From contig NZ_DAIDJE010000130.1 in assembly GCF_027451485.1 (NCBI RefSeq), positions 62,001 to 126,000 on the forward strand: a DNA stretch of 64,000 nucleotides. Reading direction: 5' to 3'. Positions 44,278 through 52,860 of the stretch are shown here, one piece after another. The translations under genes were made by a program, and so were the position numbers. The notes under the pieces were generated by a model. The model worked only from the letters and a program-made list of their open reading frames with translations, did no database searches and was not told the origin of the DNA. Position 1 is the first letter of the stretch; each line of letters begins with the position of its first letter. This stretch comes from Bradyrhizobium sp. (lineage in GTDB: Bacteria > Pseudomonadota > Alphaproteobacteria > Rhizobiales > Xanthobacteraceae).

Positions 44278-46002
44278 TCACATCAAACAACGACTTGGTC
44301 GTGTCACTTCCCGTGAGGTCAAATCACCACAATTGGAACCGATCAGAGCAGCCGCAACAGTTTCAGCGAGCTCGCGGACATTGAATGGCTTCCCTATCGT
44401 TCGCGATCCGCCGATACCATTGAGTGCGGCACGATCAGCATATCCCGTCACAAACACGATCGGCAGGGATGGGTAGCGCGTTCGAACCCGCCGCGCCACC
44501 TCGGCGCCGCTCATCCCGGGCATCGCGAAGTCCAGCAGCAACAAATCGATATGCTCTGCATCGAGGATATCAAAGGCAGCTCCAGCGCTGCCTGCTTCCA
44601 GAACCTCGTATTGCAACTCGTTCAGCATGTCCGCGGTCACTTGTCGCACGGCATCATCATCGTCAACCAACAGCACCCGCGCGTGCAACTCGGACTTGCT
44701 CGCTTGTGCCTGAACGGGGCCGCGTTCGGCCTCTTGAGAGAGCTGAGAACGCGGCAAGAAGATATGAATCGAGGTGCCTTCGTATTCAACCGTATCAACA
44801 CGCACGCCGCCGTTTGACTGCTTGGCAAATCCAAGAACCTGGCTGAGGCCGAGCCCGGAGCCTTTGCCGATTTCTTTCGTGGTGAAAAACGGCTCGAACA
44901 CGCGAGCTCGCACTTCCGGCGACATGCCGGAACCGGTATCGGAGACACATATCTCGACATACTCGCCGGGGCCCGGCTCTTCAGGCGTTTCGGGTTCGCC
45001 AAGGCGAACGTTGCCTGTCGAGACTTGCAAGCGTCCTCCTACACCCATCGCATCGCGAGCGTTGATCGCAAGATTGAGCACGGCCAGTTCGAGCTGTGTT
45101 GGATCGACCAGCGCATGCCAGAGGCCTTCTGTCAGCACGGTCTCGATCTGGATGCTGCCGCCCATCGTGCTCTGCAACAGATCCCGCATGCTGGCGACAG
45201 TGGCATTGAGATCGAGCACCCTGGGCTCAAGTCGCTGGCGGCGGGAGAAAGACAGCAATTGATCCGTTAGCTTGGCGCCGCGTTCGGCTGCCGTACGCAT
45301 CATTGCGAGACGCTGAGACAGCTTTCCATCAATGCCGCGCGCCGCAAACTCCCGCTCCACGAACGCGATGTTGCCAAGGACGACCGTCAAAAGATTATTA
45401 AAGTCGTGAGCGACACCTGAAGTCAATTGTCCGACCGCTTCCAGACGCTGCATTTGTCGCAAAGTGCTTTCAACGCGCTCACGCTCCTCGATCTGAGCCA
45501 GAAGTTGGCGATTTGCAGCAGCGAGTTCCTTGGTGCGTTCCTGGACCCGGAATTCGAGCTCTTCGTTTAGCCTGCGGCACTCATACTGGCGCCGCCGCCC
45601 GCGCAAATGCGTCCGGACAACGCTGATCAGCGTCGTCGGATGAAAGGGACGTTCGAGAAAGCTGACGCTTCCGAGTGTGTCGGTGATCTGCGCCGCCAAC
45701 GGATTGCGCTCGAGTCCTCCGCCGTGTTCGGTAAGCACGATGAAGGGGAAGTCCGACCACGCCGGCTGTCGAGTGACCCATTCCGCAAGATGCCGGGTGT
45801 CTATGCCGCGAAACGCTTCCTCGGTCACGATGGCAAGCTCACAACCGGAATGAATCCCCGATAGTAGCTCGTTGATCGATTCGCAAATCTCCGCTCGCAG
45901 ATTTGCCTCGCACAGAATGGCTTGCGCAAGCACCGCATCTCGCCCGCGCGGCGCCAGGATCAGAGCTCGCTCCGTCCCCTCGGAATGAACTGCCCTGTTC
46001 AC
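44278..46002 (-). CDS. Hybrid sensor histidine kinase with pseudo-receiver and C-terminal receiver
   Basis: The 574-residue soluble kinase has an N-terminal response-regulator-like domain (about 12-130, ALILAPRGRDAVLAQAILCE) lacking an obvious phosphoacceptor Asp, then a coiled coil (135-180). HisKA follows with VAHDFNNLLT as the phospho-His motif. HATPase boxes are NLAINARDAM, SDTGSGM and GKGSGLGLSQV. A C-terminal receiver has LLVDDDDAVRQV and LLLLDFAMPGMSG. There are no membrane segments, so the input is cytoplasmic. Its start overlaps the stop of the KaiC-like gene, so the two are co-translated. The KaiC protein may set its activity. Confidence 0.92.
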   Translation of the reverse strand: MNRAVHSEGTERALILAPRGRDAVLAQAILCEANLRAEICESINELLSGIHSGCELAIVTEEAFRGIDTRHLAEWVTRQPAWSDFPFIVLTEHGGGLERNPLAAQITDTLGSVSFLERPFHPTTLISVVRTHLRGRRRQYECRRLNEELEFRVQERTKELAAANRQLLAQIEERERVESTLRQMQRLEAVGQLTSGVAHDFNNLLTVVLGNIAFVEREFAARGIDGKLSQRLAMMRTAAERGAKLTDQLLSFSRRQRLEPRVLDLNATVASMRDLLQSTMGGSIQIETVLTEGLWHALVDPTQLELAVLNLAINARDAMGVGGRLQVSTGNVRLGEPETPEEPGPGEYVEICVSDTGSGMSPEVRARVFEPFFTTKEIGKGSGLGLSQVLGFAKQSNGGVRVDTVEYEGTSIHIFLPRSQLSQEAERGPVQAQASKSELHARVLLVDDDDAVRQVTADMLNELQYEVLEAGSAGAAFDILDAEHIDLLLLDFAMPGMSGAEVARRVRTRYPSLPIVFVTGYADRAALNGIGGSRTIGKPFNVRELAETVAAALIGSNCGDLTSREVTRPSRCLM

Positions 46003-47492
46003 AGACTCTCCATGAGCGGCGCCTTGCTGCCGACATAGGTCGGTATGCCTCGCAGCACCCCCTGAAACTCGACCAGCGGCTCGCCCACGACGATACCTTC
46101 TCCACCGATCTTCAATTCACGTATTGTATCTTCATGCGCACCGGCGCGCTTCTTGATCACCGATATTGCACGCCGAACGCGACCCATCGCCTCAAAATAG
46201 CGCAGCATGATCACGGTATCGGCGATGTAGGTCGCATCGACAGGCTGCTTCATGTCGCCCATCATGCCATGCTGCGCCACAGTGAGCAGCGTCGCCGCGC
46301 CGCGCCGGTTGAGATACTGCAGCAGTTCGTGCAGATGAAGGATCAGGAACTGCTCTTCCGGCATCGCCGAATGGTAGCCGTTCAGGCTGTCTATCGCGAG
46401 GGCGTGGATGTTCTCCCGGTCAACACACCTGCGCACCCGGTGACTGAACTCGCCTGGTGACAATTCAGCGGCGTCCAGCTGTTCGATAAACAGCTTGTTG
46501 TCGTTGCGCATGGCTTCAAGATCGATACCAAGGCTCTTGGCGCGCGAGATCAGAAGTCCCAGCTCCTCATCGAAGACGAAAAGACCAGCCCGTTCCCCGC
46601 GCCGAACGCTTGCCGCCAGGAATTGCAGGACCAGCAGCGACTTTCCCGTGCCGGCCGGCCCGACGATGAGACTGCTCGAGCCGGCCGTGAGGCCACCGCC
46701 CAGCAACGAGTCCAATTCGGAAATGCCGCTCTTGAGGATGGCACCTGCAAAACCCACCCGATGTTCGGCCGCCACCAGGCGGGGAAATACCTGTATGCCG
46801 CCATGTTCGATCACAAAATCATGGTAGCCACCGCGAAAACTTTGCCCCCTGCATTTGGCTACGCGCAGGCGCCGCCGTTCAGCGCCATAATTCGGCGCGA
46901 GCTGGTCGAGATGGATCACGCTATGTGCAATGGAGTGGACCGCCCGATCCGTGCTTTCCGTTGTGAGATCGTCGAGAGTAATAACAGTCGACTTATTACG
47001 GGCGAAATAGTGCTTGAGACCGAGAATTTGCCGCCGGTACCTCAATGAACTCTGGGCAAGCAGCCGAATTTCGGAGAGGCTGTCGATGACAATGCGTTGC
47101 GGCTTATGTTCTTCGATCGCTGCAAAAATGCGCTCGATGGTCTCGCCAAGCTCGAGATCAGACGAATAGAGCAGGCTTTGATGCTGCTCCGGATCGAGCA
47201 CGCTTTCGGGTGGGACCAGTTCGCAGATTTTCACCTGCTCGCCGATCGACCATCCGTGCGACGCCGCCCCTTCCCTGAGCTCCTCCTCAGTCTCGGCAAG
47301 ACTCACATAAAGCCCGGTTTCGCCGGCGGCGGCTCCCGCAAGCAGGAATTGGAGCGCAATGGTCGTCTTACCCGTGCCCGGGGTACCTTCGAGCAAGTGC
47401 AGCCGGTTTCGAGCAAGACCGCCCTCCAGGATATCATCCAGGCCGCGGATTCCAGTTTGGGCGCGCAGAAGAGTGTGGTTGGCGAGAGTCAT
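45999..47492 (-). CDS. KaiC-like double-domain RecA ATPase
   Basis: The 497-residue protein has two KaiC/RecA-type domains. Walker A motifs are LEGTPGTGKTTIALQFLL (near 33) and VGPAGTGKSLLVLQFLA (near 275). The domain I catalytic pair reads AET where KaiC has EET; domain II reads DEE. The domain II tail ATYIADTVIMLRYFEAMGRV aligns with the KaiC autophosphorylation loop, but the Ser431/Thr432 pair appears as Thr-Tyr. No KaiA or KaiB gene is present, so a circadian oscillator is not supported. It more likely acts as an ATP-dependent switch for the overlapping histidine kinase. An EcfG-type promoter sits exactly 35 bases upstream. Confidence 0.9.
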   Translation of the reverse strand: MTLANHTLLRAQTGIRGLDDILEGGLARNRLHLLEGTPGTGKTTIALQFLLAGAAAGETGLYVSLAETEEELREGAASHGWSIGEQVKICELVPPESVLDPEQHQSLLYSSDLELGETIERIFAAIEEHKPQRIVIDSLSEIRLLAQSSLRYRRQILGLKHYFARNKSTVITLDDLTTESTDRAVHSIAHSVIHLDQLAPNYGAERRRLRVAKCRGQSFRGGYHDFVIEHGGIQVFPRLVAAEHRVGFAGAILKSGISELDSLLGGGLTAGSSSLIVGPAGTGKSLLVLQFLAASVRRGERAGLFVFDEELGLLISRAKSLGIDLEAMRNDNKLFIEQLDAAELSPGEFSHRVRRCVDRENIHALAIDSLNGYHSAMPEEQFLILHLHELLQYLNRRGAATLLTVAQHGMMGDMKQPVDATYIADTVIMLRYFEAMGRVRRAISVIKKRAGAHEDTIRELKIGGEGIVVGEPLVEFQGVLRGIPTYVGSKAPLMESL

Positions 47493-47527
47493 CCGTTTCG
47501 CAGGGGATCGTGGGCGGGTTGCCTGAA

Positions 47528-47553
47528 ACGCCTTTGGAACCTTTTAAGTTCCC
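47528..47553 (-). promoter_or_regulatory. EcfG-type general-stress promoter of the kaiC-like/histidine-kinase operon
   Basis: On the minus strand GGAAC (47553-47549), a 17-base spacer and CGTT (47531-47528) fit the alphaproteobacterial EcfG consensus. The -10 end is 35 bases from the kaiC-like ATG, the same distance as two other matches in the window. Confidence 0.7.
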
Positions 47554-47652
47554 ACAGTTAGAAGCAAACCGAAGGGTTTCCGCGATTGATTTTCCGTAAT
47601 GGCGCGGTGAGCCGGGCTCCAAAGCCAGTAGCCCTGCCGGAGCCGCCGCCCA

Positions 47653-48120
47653 TCACCCAAGTTCGCCGTCGAGATGCTTTTGCAGTAGCACTCCGGCCGC
47701 GTCCGCGGCGAACTCCATCAACGTAACGTCGAAATCCCGGAGGTCGGCGGGTTGGGCATATCCCATCACGAACGTGCCAATAGGATGTTTGCCGCGCCCG
47801 TGGACCGGGCGAGACTGCAACGAGCGGATCCCATGAAGAATGCAGACCTCGACGAAGCGTTCATCAAAGCGATCTTCCTTCGTCAGGTCCTGCGAAGTGA
47901 TTATGGCATTGCCATCCATCGCAGCCGTACATGCCCCGAAGTAGGGCGCGCCCATCGCAAGATCCCTGATCGATGATTGAAATGTTGTCGGCAGACTAGG
48001 AAAGATCGCGCGAGCCAGGTGCGTACGGTCGACGCTGGCAATGCTGACTCCGGCTCTGGATCGGGGCGCCATAGCTTCGACGCGATTGCACAGCGACAGA
48101 ATGGATGATTCCAAACTCAT
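47653..48120 (-). CDS. GAF-domain protein
   Basis: The 155-residue protein is a single GAF-like domain: MAPRSRAGVSIASVDRTHLA, then FGACTAAMDGNAIITSQDLT and IRSLQSRPVHGRGKHPIGTF, ending with a long helix (LMEFAADAAGVLLQKHLDG). GAF domains bind small ligands, cofactors or act as redox or light sensors. The Cys residues (CTAAM, CILHG) could be redox sensitive. It lies 160 bases upstream of the kaiC-like gene on the same strand, so it may be an input protein for that pathway. It has no output domain. Confidence 0.75.
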   Translation of the reverse strand: MSLESSILSLCNRVEAMAPRSRAGVSIASVDRTHLARAIFPSLPTTFQSSIRDLAMGAPYFGACTAAMDGNAIITSQDLTKEDRFDERFVEVCILHGIRSLQSRPVHGRGKHPIGTFVMGYAQPADLRDFDVTLMEFAADAAGVLLQKHLDGELG

Positions 48121-48460
48121 GATTCTCGCTTCTAGAAACCCTCCGGCAACCTATCTTCAAGTGCTTCGGTCCAATACGACCGGATCTGCGTGCCGCTCAT
48201 GCAATATTGCGATAAGTCGCTTACTCAAATTGAGCCGTCGTTCGACAGACCTTTTCTAATGCACGATTGTGAACACAGGGCAGGTCCGCCGGGATGCCTC
48301 TCGATGAACGGGCCAACAAGCGGCCCGGCGGGCGTCTTTGAAAATGCGAGAGGGAAATGGTTTCCTCTCGCCTTGGCGACGCATCCTCGATTCAACCTCA
48401 AGTTCGGAGAGTTGCTTGGCTTGTGACACTGGTGGGACAGACGGTTTGGGAATCCCGTCC
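48121..48460. other. Intergenic stretch with one hairpin
   Basis: About 340 bases upstream of the GAF gene. One imperfect stem-loop is listed separately. The open frames are short and not protein-like. No EcfG or FixK box was seen. Confidence 0.4.
48346..48371. other. Bulged stem-loop
   Basis: GCGAGAGGGAAA and TTTCCTCTCGC pair along eleven positions with one bulged G around a TGG loop. No gene ends just upstream, so a terminator role is uncertain; a small RNA end or operator is possible. Confidence 0.4.
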
Positions 48461-48649
48461 TTAGTTTGGTGTCACCTCGTTTTGCGTCACCTCGCCCGCT
48501 GATTTCCTGTCCGAAGCAAGCGAATTTCTCTCGTAGAGAACGCTTTCGATGGCCATCTTCAAGAGCGCAACCGTCAATTGATCATCCGTCACCGCGAGCA
48601 TCCGCTGAAGCTCCATGATCTTGCGGTCCAGATTTTCGCGCCTGTACAT
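48461..48649 (-). CDS. Tiny helical hypothetical protein
   Basis: The 62-residue product (MYRRENLDRKIMELQRMLAV, then DDQLTVALLKMAIESVLYER) is an amphipathic helical hairpin followed by a polar tail. It resembles other tiny rhizobial proteins in the window. The ATG at 48649 has no strong ribosome site. Function unknown. Confidence 0.55.
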   Translation of the reverse strand: MYRRENLDRKIMELQRMLAVTDDQLTVALLKMAIESVLYERNSLASDRKSAGEVTQNEVTPN

Positions 48650-49042
48650 CGTTTCACCGCGAATCGATTCGAAATCATCATTGCGTGATTCCCGCGCCGG
48701 AGAAAGTACAATGCTCTCGAGCGCCCGGGATTTTCGCCGGAGTTCAGGAGCCCTCGATCGGCCGGACCACGAGCCAGGGCCGTCATCTTTCCTTCTCCGG
48801 CAACCAGTTCAAGACGCGGGAAGCCGCCTTCTTTCGTCCAAAAGTGAACCCGGGCCGCGGTCATTCTGCTCGATAGTCTTCGGAAAAGCGCGGTCAACGC
48901 AACATTTGTTAGTGAGAAGAAGGCGAATGGCTGGAATTGCTCGCACGCGAGTGAATTCTGATGCGCGCGGGGAAACGGCTCCCGGTATCCGCCTCAAACC
49001 CAGGGATGCCGGGGGCCGTCGACCGTCGTATGCGGAGTAAAT
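48650..49042. other. Intergenic stretch
   Basis: About 390 bases between divergent tiny genes. Overlapping open frames on both strands are Arg/Ser-rich and mutually antisense. No promoter motif of the types seen elsewhere in the window was found. Confidence 0.4.
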
Positions 49043-49249
49043 ATGCCGGAAGCAGTCAAGTTGATCGTTGATGCGTATGTGAACCTGAAAAATAGACAGG
49101 CTCTGGAAGAATTACGCGAGCACCGCACCAGGATGCGCAAGCGCCTCGAGGAAATGACCGATGGTTTGTTCGACGTGAGCAAGCTCATTCGGGCTTGTGA
49201 TGAGGAAATCGAGATCGTCGAAGCCGGGCTGGGGAGGCTGCAGGCCTAG
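49043..49249 (+). CDS. Small coiled-coil hypothetical protein
   Basis: The 68-residue product (MPEAVKLIVDAYVNLKNRQA, then LEELREHRTRMRKRLEEMTD and DEEIEIVEAGLGRLQA) is a charged helical protein. The ATG lies after GCGGAGTAAAT. It is monocistronic, 200 bases before the aldo/keto reductase. No family recognised. Confidence 0.65.
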   Translation: MPEAVKLIVDAYVNLKNRQALEELREHRTRMRKRLEEMTDGLFDVSKLIRACDEEIEIVEAGLGRLQA

Positions 49250-49388
49250 CCTGGCTTCCCCCTGTCTGCGCTGCGGGGCGCACTCACCTCCTCTTCGGGA
49301 AAGCGACGCCCAATAGGCAACGATTTTTTCAAAGCCGATTGACCCAGCGATCTTGCGCCGTGAGGCCACGGAGGCTCTCTCGCAGCGA

Positions 49389-49413
49389 GGAACGACATCG
49401 ATCGGCCGTTGTT
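49389..49413 (+). promoter_or_regulatory. EcfG-type promoter of the aldo/keto reductase gene
   Basis: GGAAC (49389-49393), a 16-base spacer and TGTT (49410-49413) fit GGAAC-N16-YGTT. The -10 end is 35 bases before the ATG at 49449. Confidence 0.65.
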
Positions 49414-49448
49414 CTGTCCAAGGGCACCTTTAGCAGGCAGCCATCATT

Positions 49449-50471
49449 ATGCCCAATCGCGCACAGCAGATTTTCGAGCCACGGTTTCGATTCGGAATGG
49501 GCGGCGTTTCACTTGGAAACGAATTCAACAAACATACCGACAAGGAGGCCGAAAGCACGCTGACGGCAGCGTGGGAGATGGGAGTGAGATACTTCGACGT
49601 TGCTCCGTGGTATGGATTCGGCCTTGCCGAGCGACGCTTCGGTTCTTTTTTGCATAACAAGAATCGGGAAGACTATTTGCTTTCTTCCAAGGTTGGAAAG
49701 CTGTTCAAGGCTTCGAAAAACAACCGGCATGCGGAAATTTTTCCGCTGTCCGACTCCCCCAATGACGTCGTATTCGACTACACGGCCGATGGCGTACGCC
49801 GGTCGATCGAAGACAGCCTGCAGCGGCTCGGCGTCGACAGCCTGGACGTTGTCTTCGTGCACGACATCTCTCCGGACTTCGCGTATTTTCCGAACGGTTG
49901 GGAGGAGCAGTACGAGATAGCGCGGAAGGGCGCTTTTCCGACGCTCTCAAGGATGCGCGACGAAGGACTCATACGCGCCTGGGGAATCGGCGTGAACACA
50001 CCGTTGCCGATCCTGCGGGTCATGGAGGATGCTGACCTCGACGTCTGCTTGTGTGCCCGACAGTATTCCCTCATCGATCACGCCAGTGCAGTTAACGAAC
50101 TGTTTCCGGCGGTCCGAAAGAGGAACATTTCTCTCGTCATCGGCTCGTCGCTCAACGCCGGCTTCATCTCCGGCAGTCCGCGCTACAACTACGGCAAGGA
50201 GAATTTCAAGATTCCAGCGGTCGTGATCGACAAGCGCGAGAAGCTACGGGCCGTTGCCGGCCGTTACGGCGTCGATCTTAGGACGGCTGCCCTTCAATTT
50301 TCCGCGGCGGCCGATGTAGCGGTCGCACTCGTGGTTGGTGCGCGAAGCGATCAACAGATCCGGGAAGACTGGAACTCGCTGCAAGCCAAGATCCCGGCCG
50401 AGTTCTGGAGCGACCTCAAGCGGGAATCCCTGATCGAAGCGGAGGCTTCCATCCCGTCGCTCCCCGACTGA
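49449..50471 (+). CDS. Aldo/keto reductase
   Basis: The 340-residue protein is an AKR barrel: FRFGMGGVSLGNEF, then YFDVAPWYGFGLAERRFGSF (Asp and Tyr of the tetrad), LLSSKVGKLFK (Lys) and DVVFVHDIS (His). VVGARSDQQIREDWNS near the C-terminus is the NADPH-binding loop. The overall look is closest to L-fucose or aldose dehydrogenases of the AKR superfamily. The substrate is probably a sugar or reactive aldehyde. An EcfG-type promoter 35 bases upstream puts it in the general stress regulon, where detoxification of aldehydes would make sense. No partner gene is adjacent. Confidence 0.9.
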   Translation: MPNRAQQIFEPRFRFGMGGVSLGNEFNKHTDKEAESTLTAAWEMGVRYFDVAPWYGFGLAERRFGSFLHNKNREDYLLSSKVGKLFKASKNNRHAEIFPLSDSPNDVVFDYTADGVRRSIEDSLQRLGVDSLDVVFVHDISPDFAYFPNGWEEQYEIARKGAFPTLSRMRDEGLIRAWGIGVNTPLPILRVMEDADLDVCLCARQYSLIDHASAVNELFPAVRKRNISLVIGSSLNAGFISGSPRYNYGKENFKIPAVVIDKREKLRAVAGRYGVDLRTAALQFSAAADVAVALVVGARSDQQIREDWNSLQAKIPAEFWSDLKRESLIEAEASIPSLPD

Positions 50472-50556
50472 CAATACTTCCGGAGTGCAGCGAAATCGAG
50501 GACAAGCCGGGCTACGATCGCACCTGCCGCGGCATACCGGGGCGGTCGGCCCGGGT

Positions 50557-50760
50557 TCAGTCAGCGAGAGGAGCCTCGTGAGGCGAACGCCCCTGCGAGC
50601 CGCGTGGAACCGGCCCGCGCGCATCATTCAAATCCGATTCCAGCTCTTCGGCAATCAAGCGCAGCAGACAGATTGCAAGCGGGTCGGTGACCTCTCGCTC
50701 CAGCCGCCGGTACCGCGCGATATCCAATTTCCGCTTTTCGGCATGGTTTTGAACAGTCAT
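50557..50760 (-). CDS. Tiny hypothetical protein
   Basis: From the ATG at 50760 the product has 67 residues (MTVQNHAEKRKLDIARYRRL, then EREVTDPLAICLLRLIAEEL). It is helical and polar with a Pro/Gly/Arg tail. The longer upstream frame covers non-protein-like sequence. It overlaps no gene. This helical type (short, basic start, EELE end) is frequent in Bradyrhizobium-like genomes. Function unknown. Confidence 0.6.
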   Translation of the reverse strand: MTVQNHAEKRKLDIARYRRLEREVTDPLAICLLRLIAEELESDLNDARGPVPRGSQGRSPHEAPLAD

Positions 50761-51220
50761 GTCCAGGCCTCCCGCGGGATGACGTGGGACGCATCTGAAG
50801 GTTTCGCCGAAAATTTTCAGACAATTTGATATGGTTTGCCATTCGTAAACGGGCCTGCCCGGCCGCCGGATCAGACCAGGCTGCGGCTCGTCTTGGCACC
50901 GATCGAATGAGCGCATGATCGAGGTGCCGACGCTCTTGCAGGATAACGCCCAGGCCTCGTCCTCCCGTTTGATCCTGCCGCCTCGCCCTTCGCCCCTTGG
51001 CTGCAACGACGTCGCGGCAGCATCTCTGCCAACAGCTTGTCCGTGGCATCTCGACAAGTACGAACGAAATTCTCCGGCACGCGGAACATAGCCCGCCTCT
51101 GCGCGCTTCCTTTTGAAGAAGAGTGATTTAACGCGGAAAGCAGGACAGTCACCAACCGGTTCCGAAAGGCCGAAGGTCCCGTTCGGGTTCGGCGTAGATG
51201 CTTAACGATCAGGAGGCAGC
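50761..51220. other. Intergenic stretch
   Basis: About 460 bases between two small genes. A GGAAC occurs (around 51087), but the base pattern 16 bases later is CGCT, not CGTT or TGTT, and it is over 130 bases from the DUF3606 start. I see no supported gene or motif. Confidence 0.4.
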
Positions 51221-51478
51221 ATGCGGCGGCAACGATATAGCGCAACGCGCAACAAGCTGGATTTGAACAACCGGGTTCAAGTTCGGATTTTGAAAAAGCG
51301 CCTGAAGGTTTCGGACAAGCAGCTGGCTGGTCTGGTCCAGAAGGCGGGCACCTCGATTGCTGCTCTCCGGAAGGAAGCGGATTTGCAGCGGCTGGTTACC
51401 GTGCCCCCGGCGGAAGTTATCGCGTCAACTCAGGAAGCGGCGGTTGAACAGACGGTCGAAGAGCGCATCGCTGTTTGA
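51221..51478 (+). CDS. DUF3606 domain protein
   Basis: The 85-residue product has the DUF3606 core: KLDLNNRVQVRILKKRLKVS, then DKQLAGLVQKAGTSIAALRK. The family is a small basic protein common in alphaproteobacteria. The LDLN-x-VR and LKVSDKQL motifs suggest a helix-turn-helix-like fold, possibly DNA-associated. It has a variable Val/Glu tail. It stands alone and shares a neighbourhood with the EcfG-controlled DUF892 gene, a pairing often seen in stress regions. Exact role unknown. Confidence 0.82.
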   Translation: MRRQRYSATRNKLDLNNRVQVRILKKRLKVSDKQLAGLVQKAGTSIAALRKEADLQRLVTVPPAEVIASTQEAAVEQTVEERIAV

Positions 51479-51848
51479 TGTCGTCGACTTCCGATGATGG
51501 CCAACTCCAATTGTTTCCCGCCAATACTGATTTGACCGTATGGTCGGATTAAAGAAGTGGCCGCCGCCCGCATCAACTCGTTCAGCAGAACGAGTATGAT
51601 CCGATTTCCGTTGGCCGCCCTTCATTGAGGGGCTGTCAGATCGATGATCGTGATCACCGATCTTGCGCCGGCGGCCCGGTTTTCTTCTGCACCTCCTTTG
51701 CGTCGTCCAGGGTCTCTTCTTCCGGAAGTCGGACCCTGACGTTTGCCGGCCGGCCACTACAAACCAAGCGCGCGTTTATCGCCCGATCGGAACTACGATC
51801 ATGGCCCAGTGTTGAGCAAGCGGCGCATTTTCGCTTTTGGAGGAACGC
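51479..51848. other. Intergenic stretch leading into the DUF892 promoter
   Basis: About 370 bases. The only recognised element is the EcfG-type promoter at 51789-51813. Short frames on both strands are shadows. Confidence 0.45.
51789..51813 (+). promoter_or_regulatory. EcfG-type promoter of the DUF892 gene
   Basis: GGAAC (51789-51793), 16 bases, then TGTT (51810-51813) fit the general-stress consensus. The -10 end is 35 bases before the ATG at 51849, identical to the aldo/keto reductase and kaiC-like cases. Confidence 0.7.
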
Positions 51849-52337
51849 ATGTCGGAAAAGAACCTGAGTGAGCTGTTCGTCGATACGCTGAAGGACATCT
51901 ATTACGCCGAGAAGCAGATCTACAAATCCCTTCCCAAGATGGCCAAGGCCGCAAGCTCGGACAAGCTGCGGCAGGCATTTGAAAAGCATCACGACGAAAC
52001 CGAAGGCCAGATCGAACGCCTCGAGCGGATATTCGAAATTCTCGGCAAGCCAGCGCGCGGCAAGAAGTGCGACGCCATCGAAGGCATTCTCGACGAAGGC
52101 AAAGAGATCATGGATGAGTACAAGGGAGCACCCGCGCTTGATGCCGGTCTGCTGGCAGCCGCCCAAGCCGTCGAGCACTATGAGATCTCACGCTACGGCA
52201 CGCTCAAGACATGGGCCGACAAGCTTGGACACAAAGACGCCGGCAAGTTGCTCGACGAGACCCTTTCGGAGGAGAGGAAGACCGACGAAACGTTAACCAA
52301 GCTCGCGCTCTCGGCTGTAAACGCGGAAGCCGCCTGA
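51849..52337 (+). CDS. Ferritin-like DUF892 (YciE/YciF) protein
   Basis: The 162-residue protein is a four-helix ferritin-like fold: LFVDTLKDIYYAEKQIYKSL, then AFEKHHDETEGQIERLERIF, AGLLAAAQAVEHYEISRYGT and KLLDETLSEERKTDETLTKL. Glu and His pairs (EKQI, HHDETEGQ, EHYE, EER) are placed to bind a di-metal centre. YciE/YciF proteins are induced by osmotic and general stress. The ATG at 51849 follows GGAGGAACGC; a TTG four codons upstream is possible. EcfG-type promoter and a strong terminator bracket it, so it is monocistronic. Confidence 0.92.
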   Translation: MSEKNLSELFVDTLKDIYYAEKQIYKSLPKMAKAASSDKLRQAFEKHHDETEGQIERLERIFEILGKPARGKKCDAIEGILDEGKEIMDEYKGAPALDAGLLAAAQAVEHYEISRYGTLKTWADKLGHKDAGKLLDETLSEERKTDETLTKLALSAVNAEAA

Positions 52338-52348
52338 ACGAGATTTTC

Positions 52349-52372
52349 GCGCGCTTGCTCCGGCAAGCGCGC
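52349..52372 (+). terminator. Strong hairpin after DUF892
   Basis: GCGCGCTTGC and GCAAGCGCGC form ten perfect pairs around a TCCG loop, 12 bases after the DUF892 stop. It lacks a U-run after it but is very stable. Confidence 0.7.
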
Positions 52373-52467
52373 CCGCCTCGCCGGCCCCACGGCTTATATC
52401 TCGCAGATCGCGTGCGAGCGGGCGTCCGTGGCCCTGACCGGCCCGTTCGAGCGAGAGGAGAATGGTC

Positions 52468-52659
52468 ATGCTGAAGGACGAAGAGATCGCCGTTTTATGC
52501 GATATTCAGCAATCAATCGCGTTCGCCGAGGACAAACAGGGGCAGATCGCGAAGCTGATCATAGACGGCTACGTTCTGAAGGATGGGGATATTTACGAAC
52601 TGACCCCGAAGGGCGAAAAGATCCTTGAGGACCGCGGCGCTGGCCTGAATGACGGATAG
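52468..52659 (+). CDS. Tiny hypothetical protein
   Basis: The 63-residue product (MLKDEEIAVLCDIQQSIAFA, then EDKQGQIAKLIIDGYVLKDG and YELTPKGEKILEDR) has a winged-helix-like ending LTPKGEKILED, seen in small transcription-factor-like proteins. It may be a DNA-binding remnant or a stand-alone wing. GAGAGGAGA precedes ATG 52462 (one base spacing) and 52468 (seven bases), so I take the latter. It is convergent with DUF1365 across 200 bases. Confidence 0.65.
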   Translation: MLKDEEIAVLCDIQQSIAFAEDKQGQIAKLIIDGYVLKDGDIYELTPKGEKILEDRGAGLNDG

Positions 52660-52738
52660 CGCCCGTCCGCTCTCCGTTCCGCGGGACGGTGCCGCCAGCC
52701 TCCCGATCTCGAAGCCGCACTTAAAGGCGAAACTTGAC

Positions 52739-52756
52739 CGTTTGGAAGGCCAAACG
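52739..52756. terminator. Small hairpin between convergent genes
   Basis: CGTTTGG-AAGG-CCAAACG is a perfect seven-pair stem with a four-base loop, between the tiny gene ending at 52659 and the DUF1365 stop at 52861. It could serve as a shared terminator; no U-run is present. Confidence 0.4.
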
Positions 52757-52860
52757 TGGCCACGGTGGAAATGCCGCGGCGGAGGCAATCTGTCCAGCGG
52801 CGGAAAACCGGCAAGTTTGGCCACCTGGACATCGCCCGGATTCGCCGCGCGCTCCGGCGG

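Noticed and set aside
45999-47492. A Kai circadian clock
   Set aside because: No KaiA or KaiB gene is in the window and the phosphorylation loop residues differ, so only a KaiC-like ATPase is claimed.
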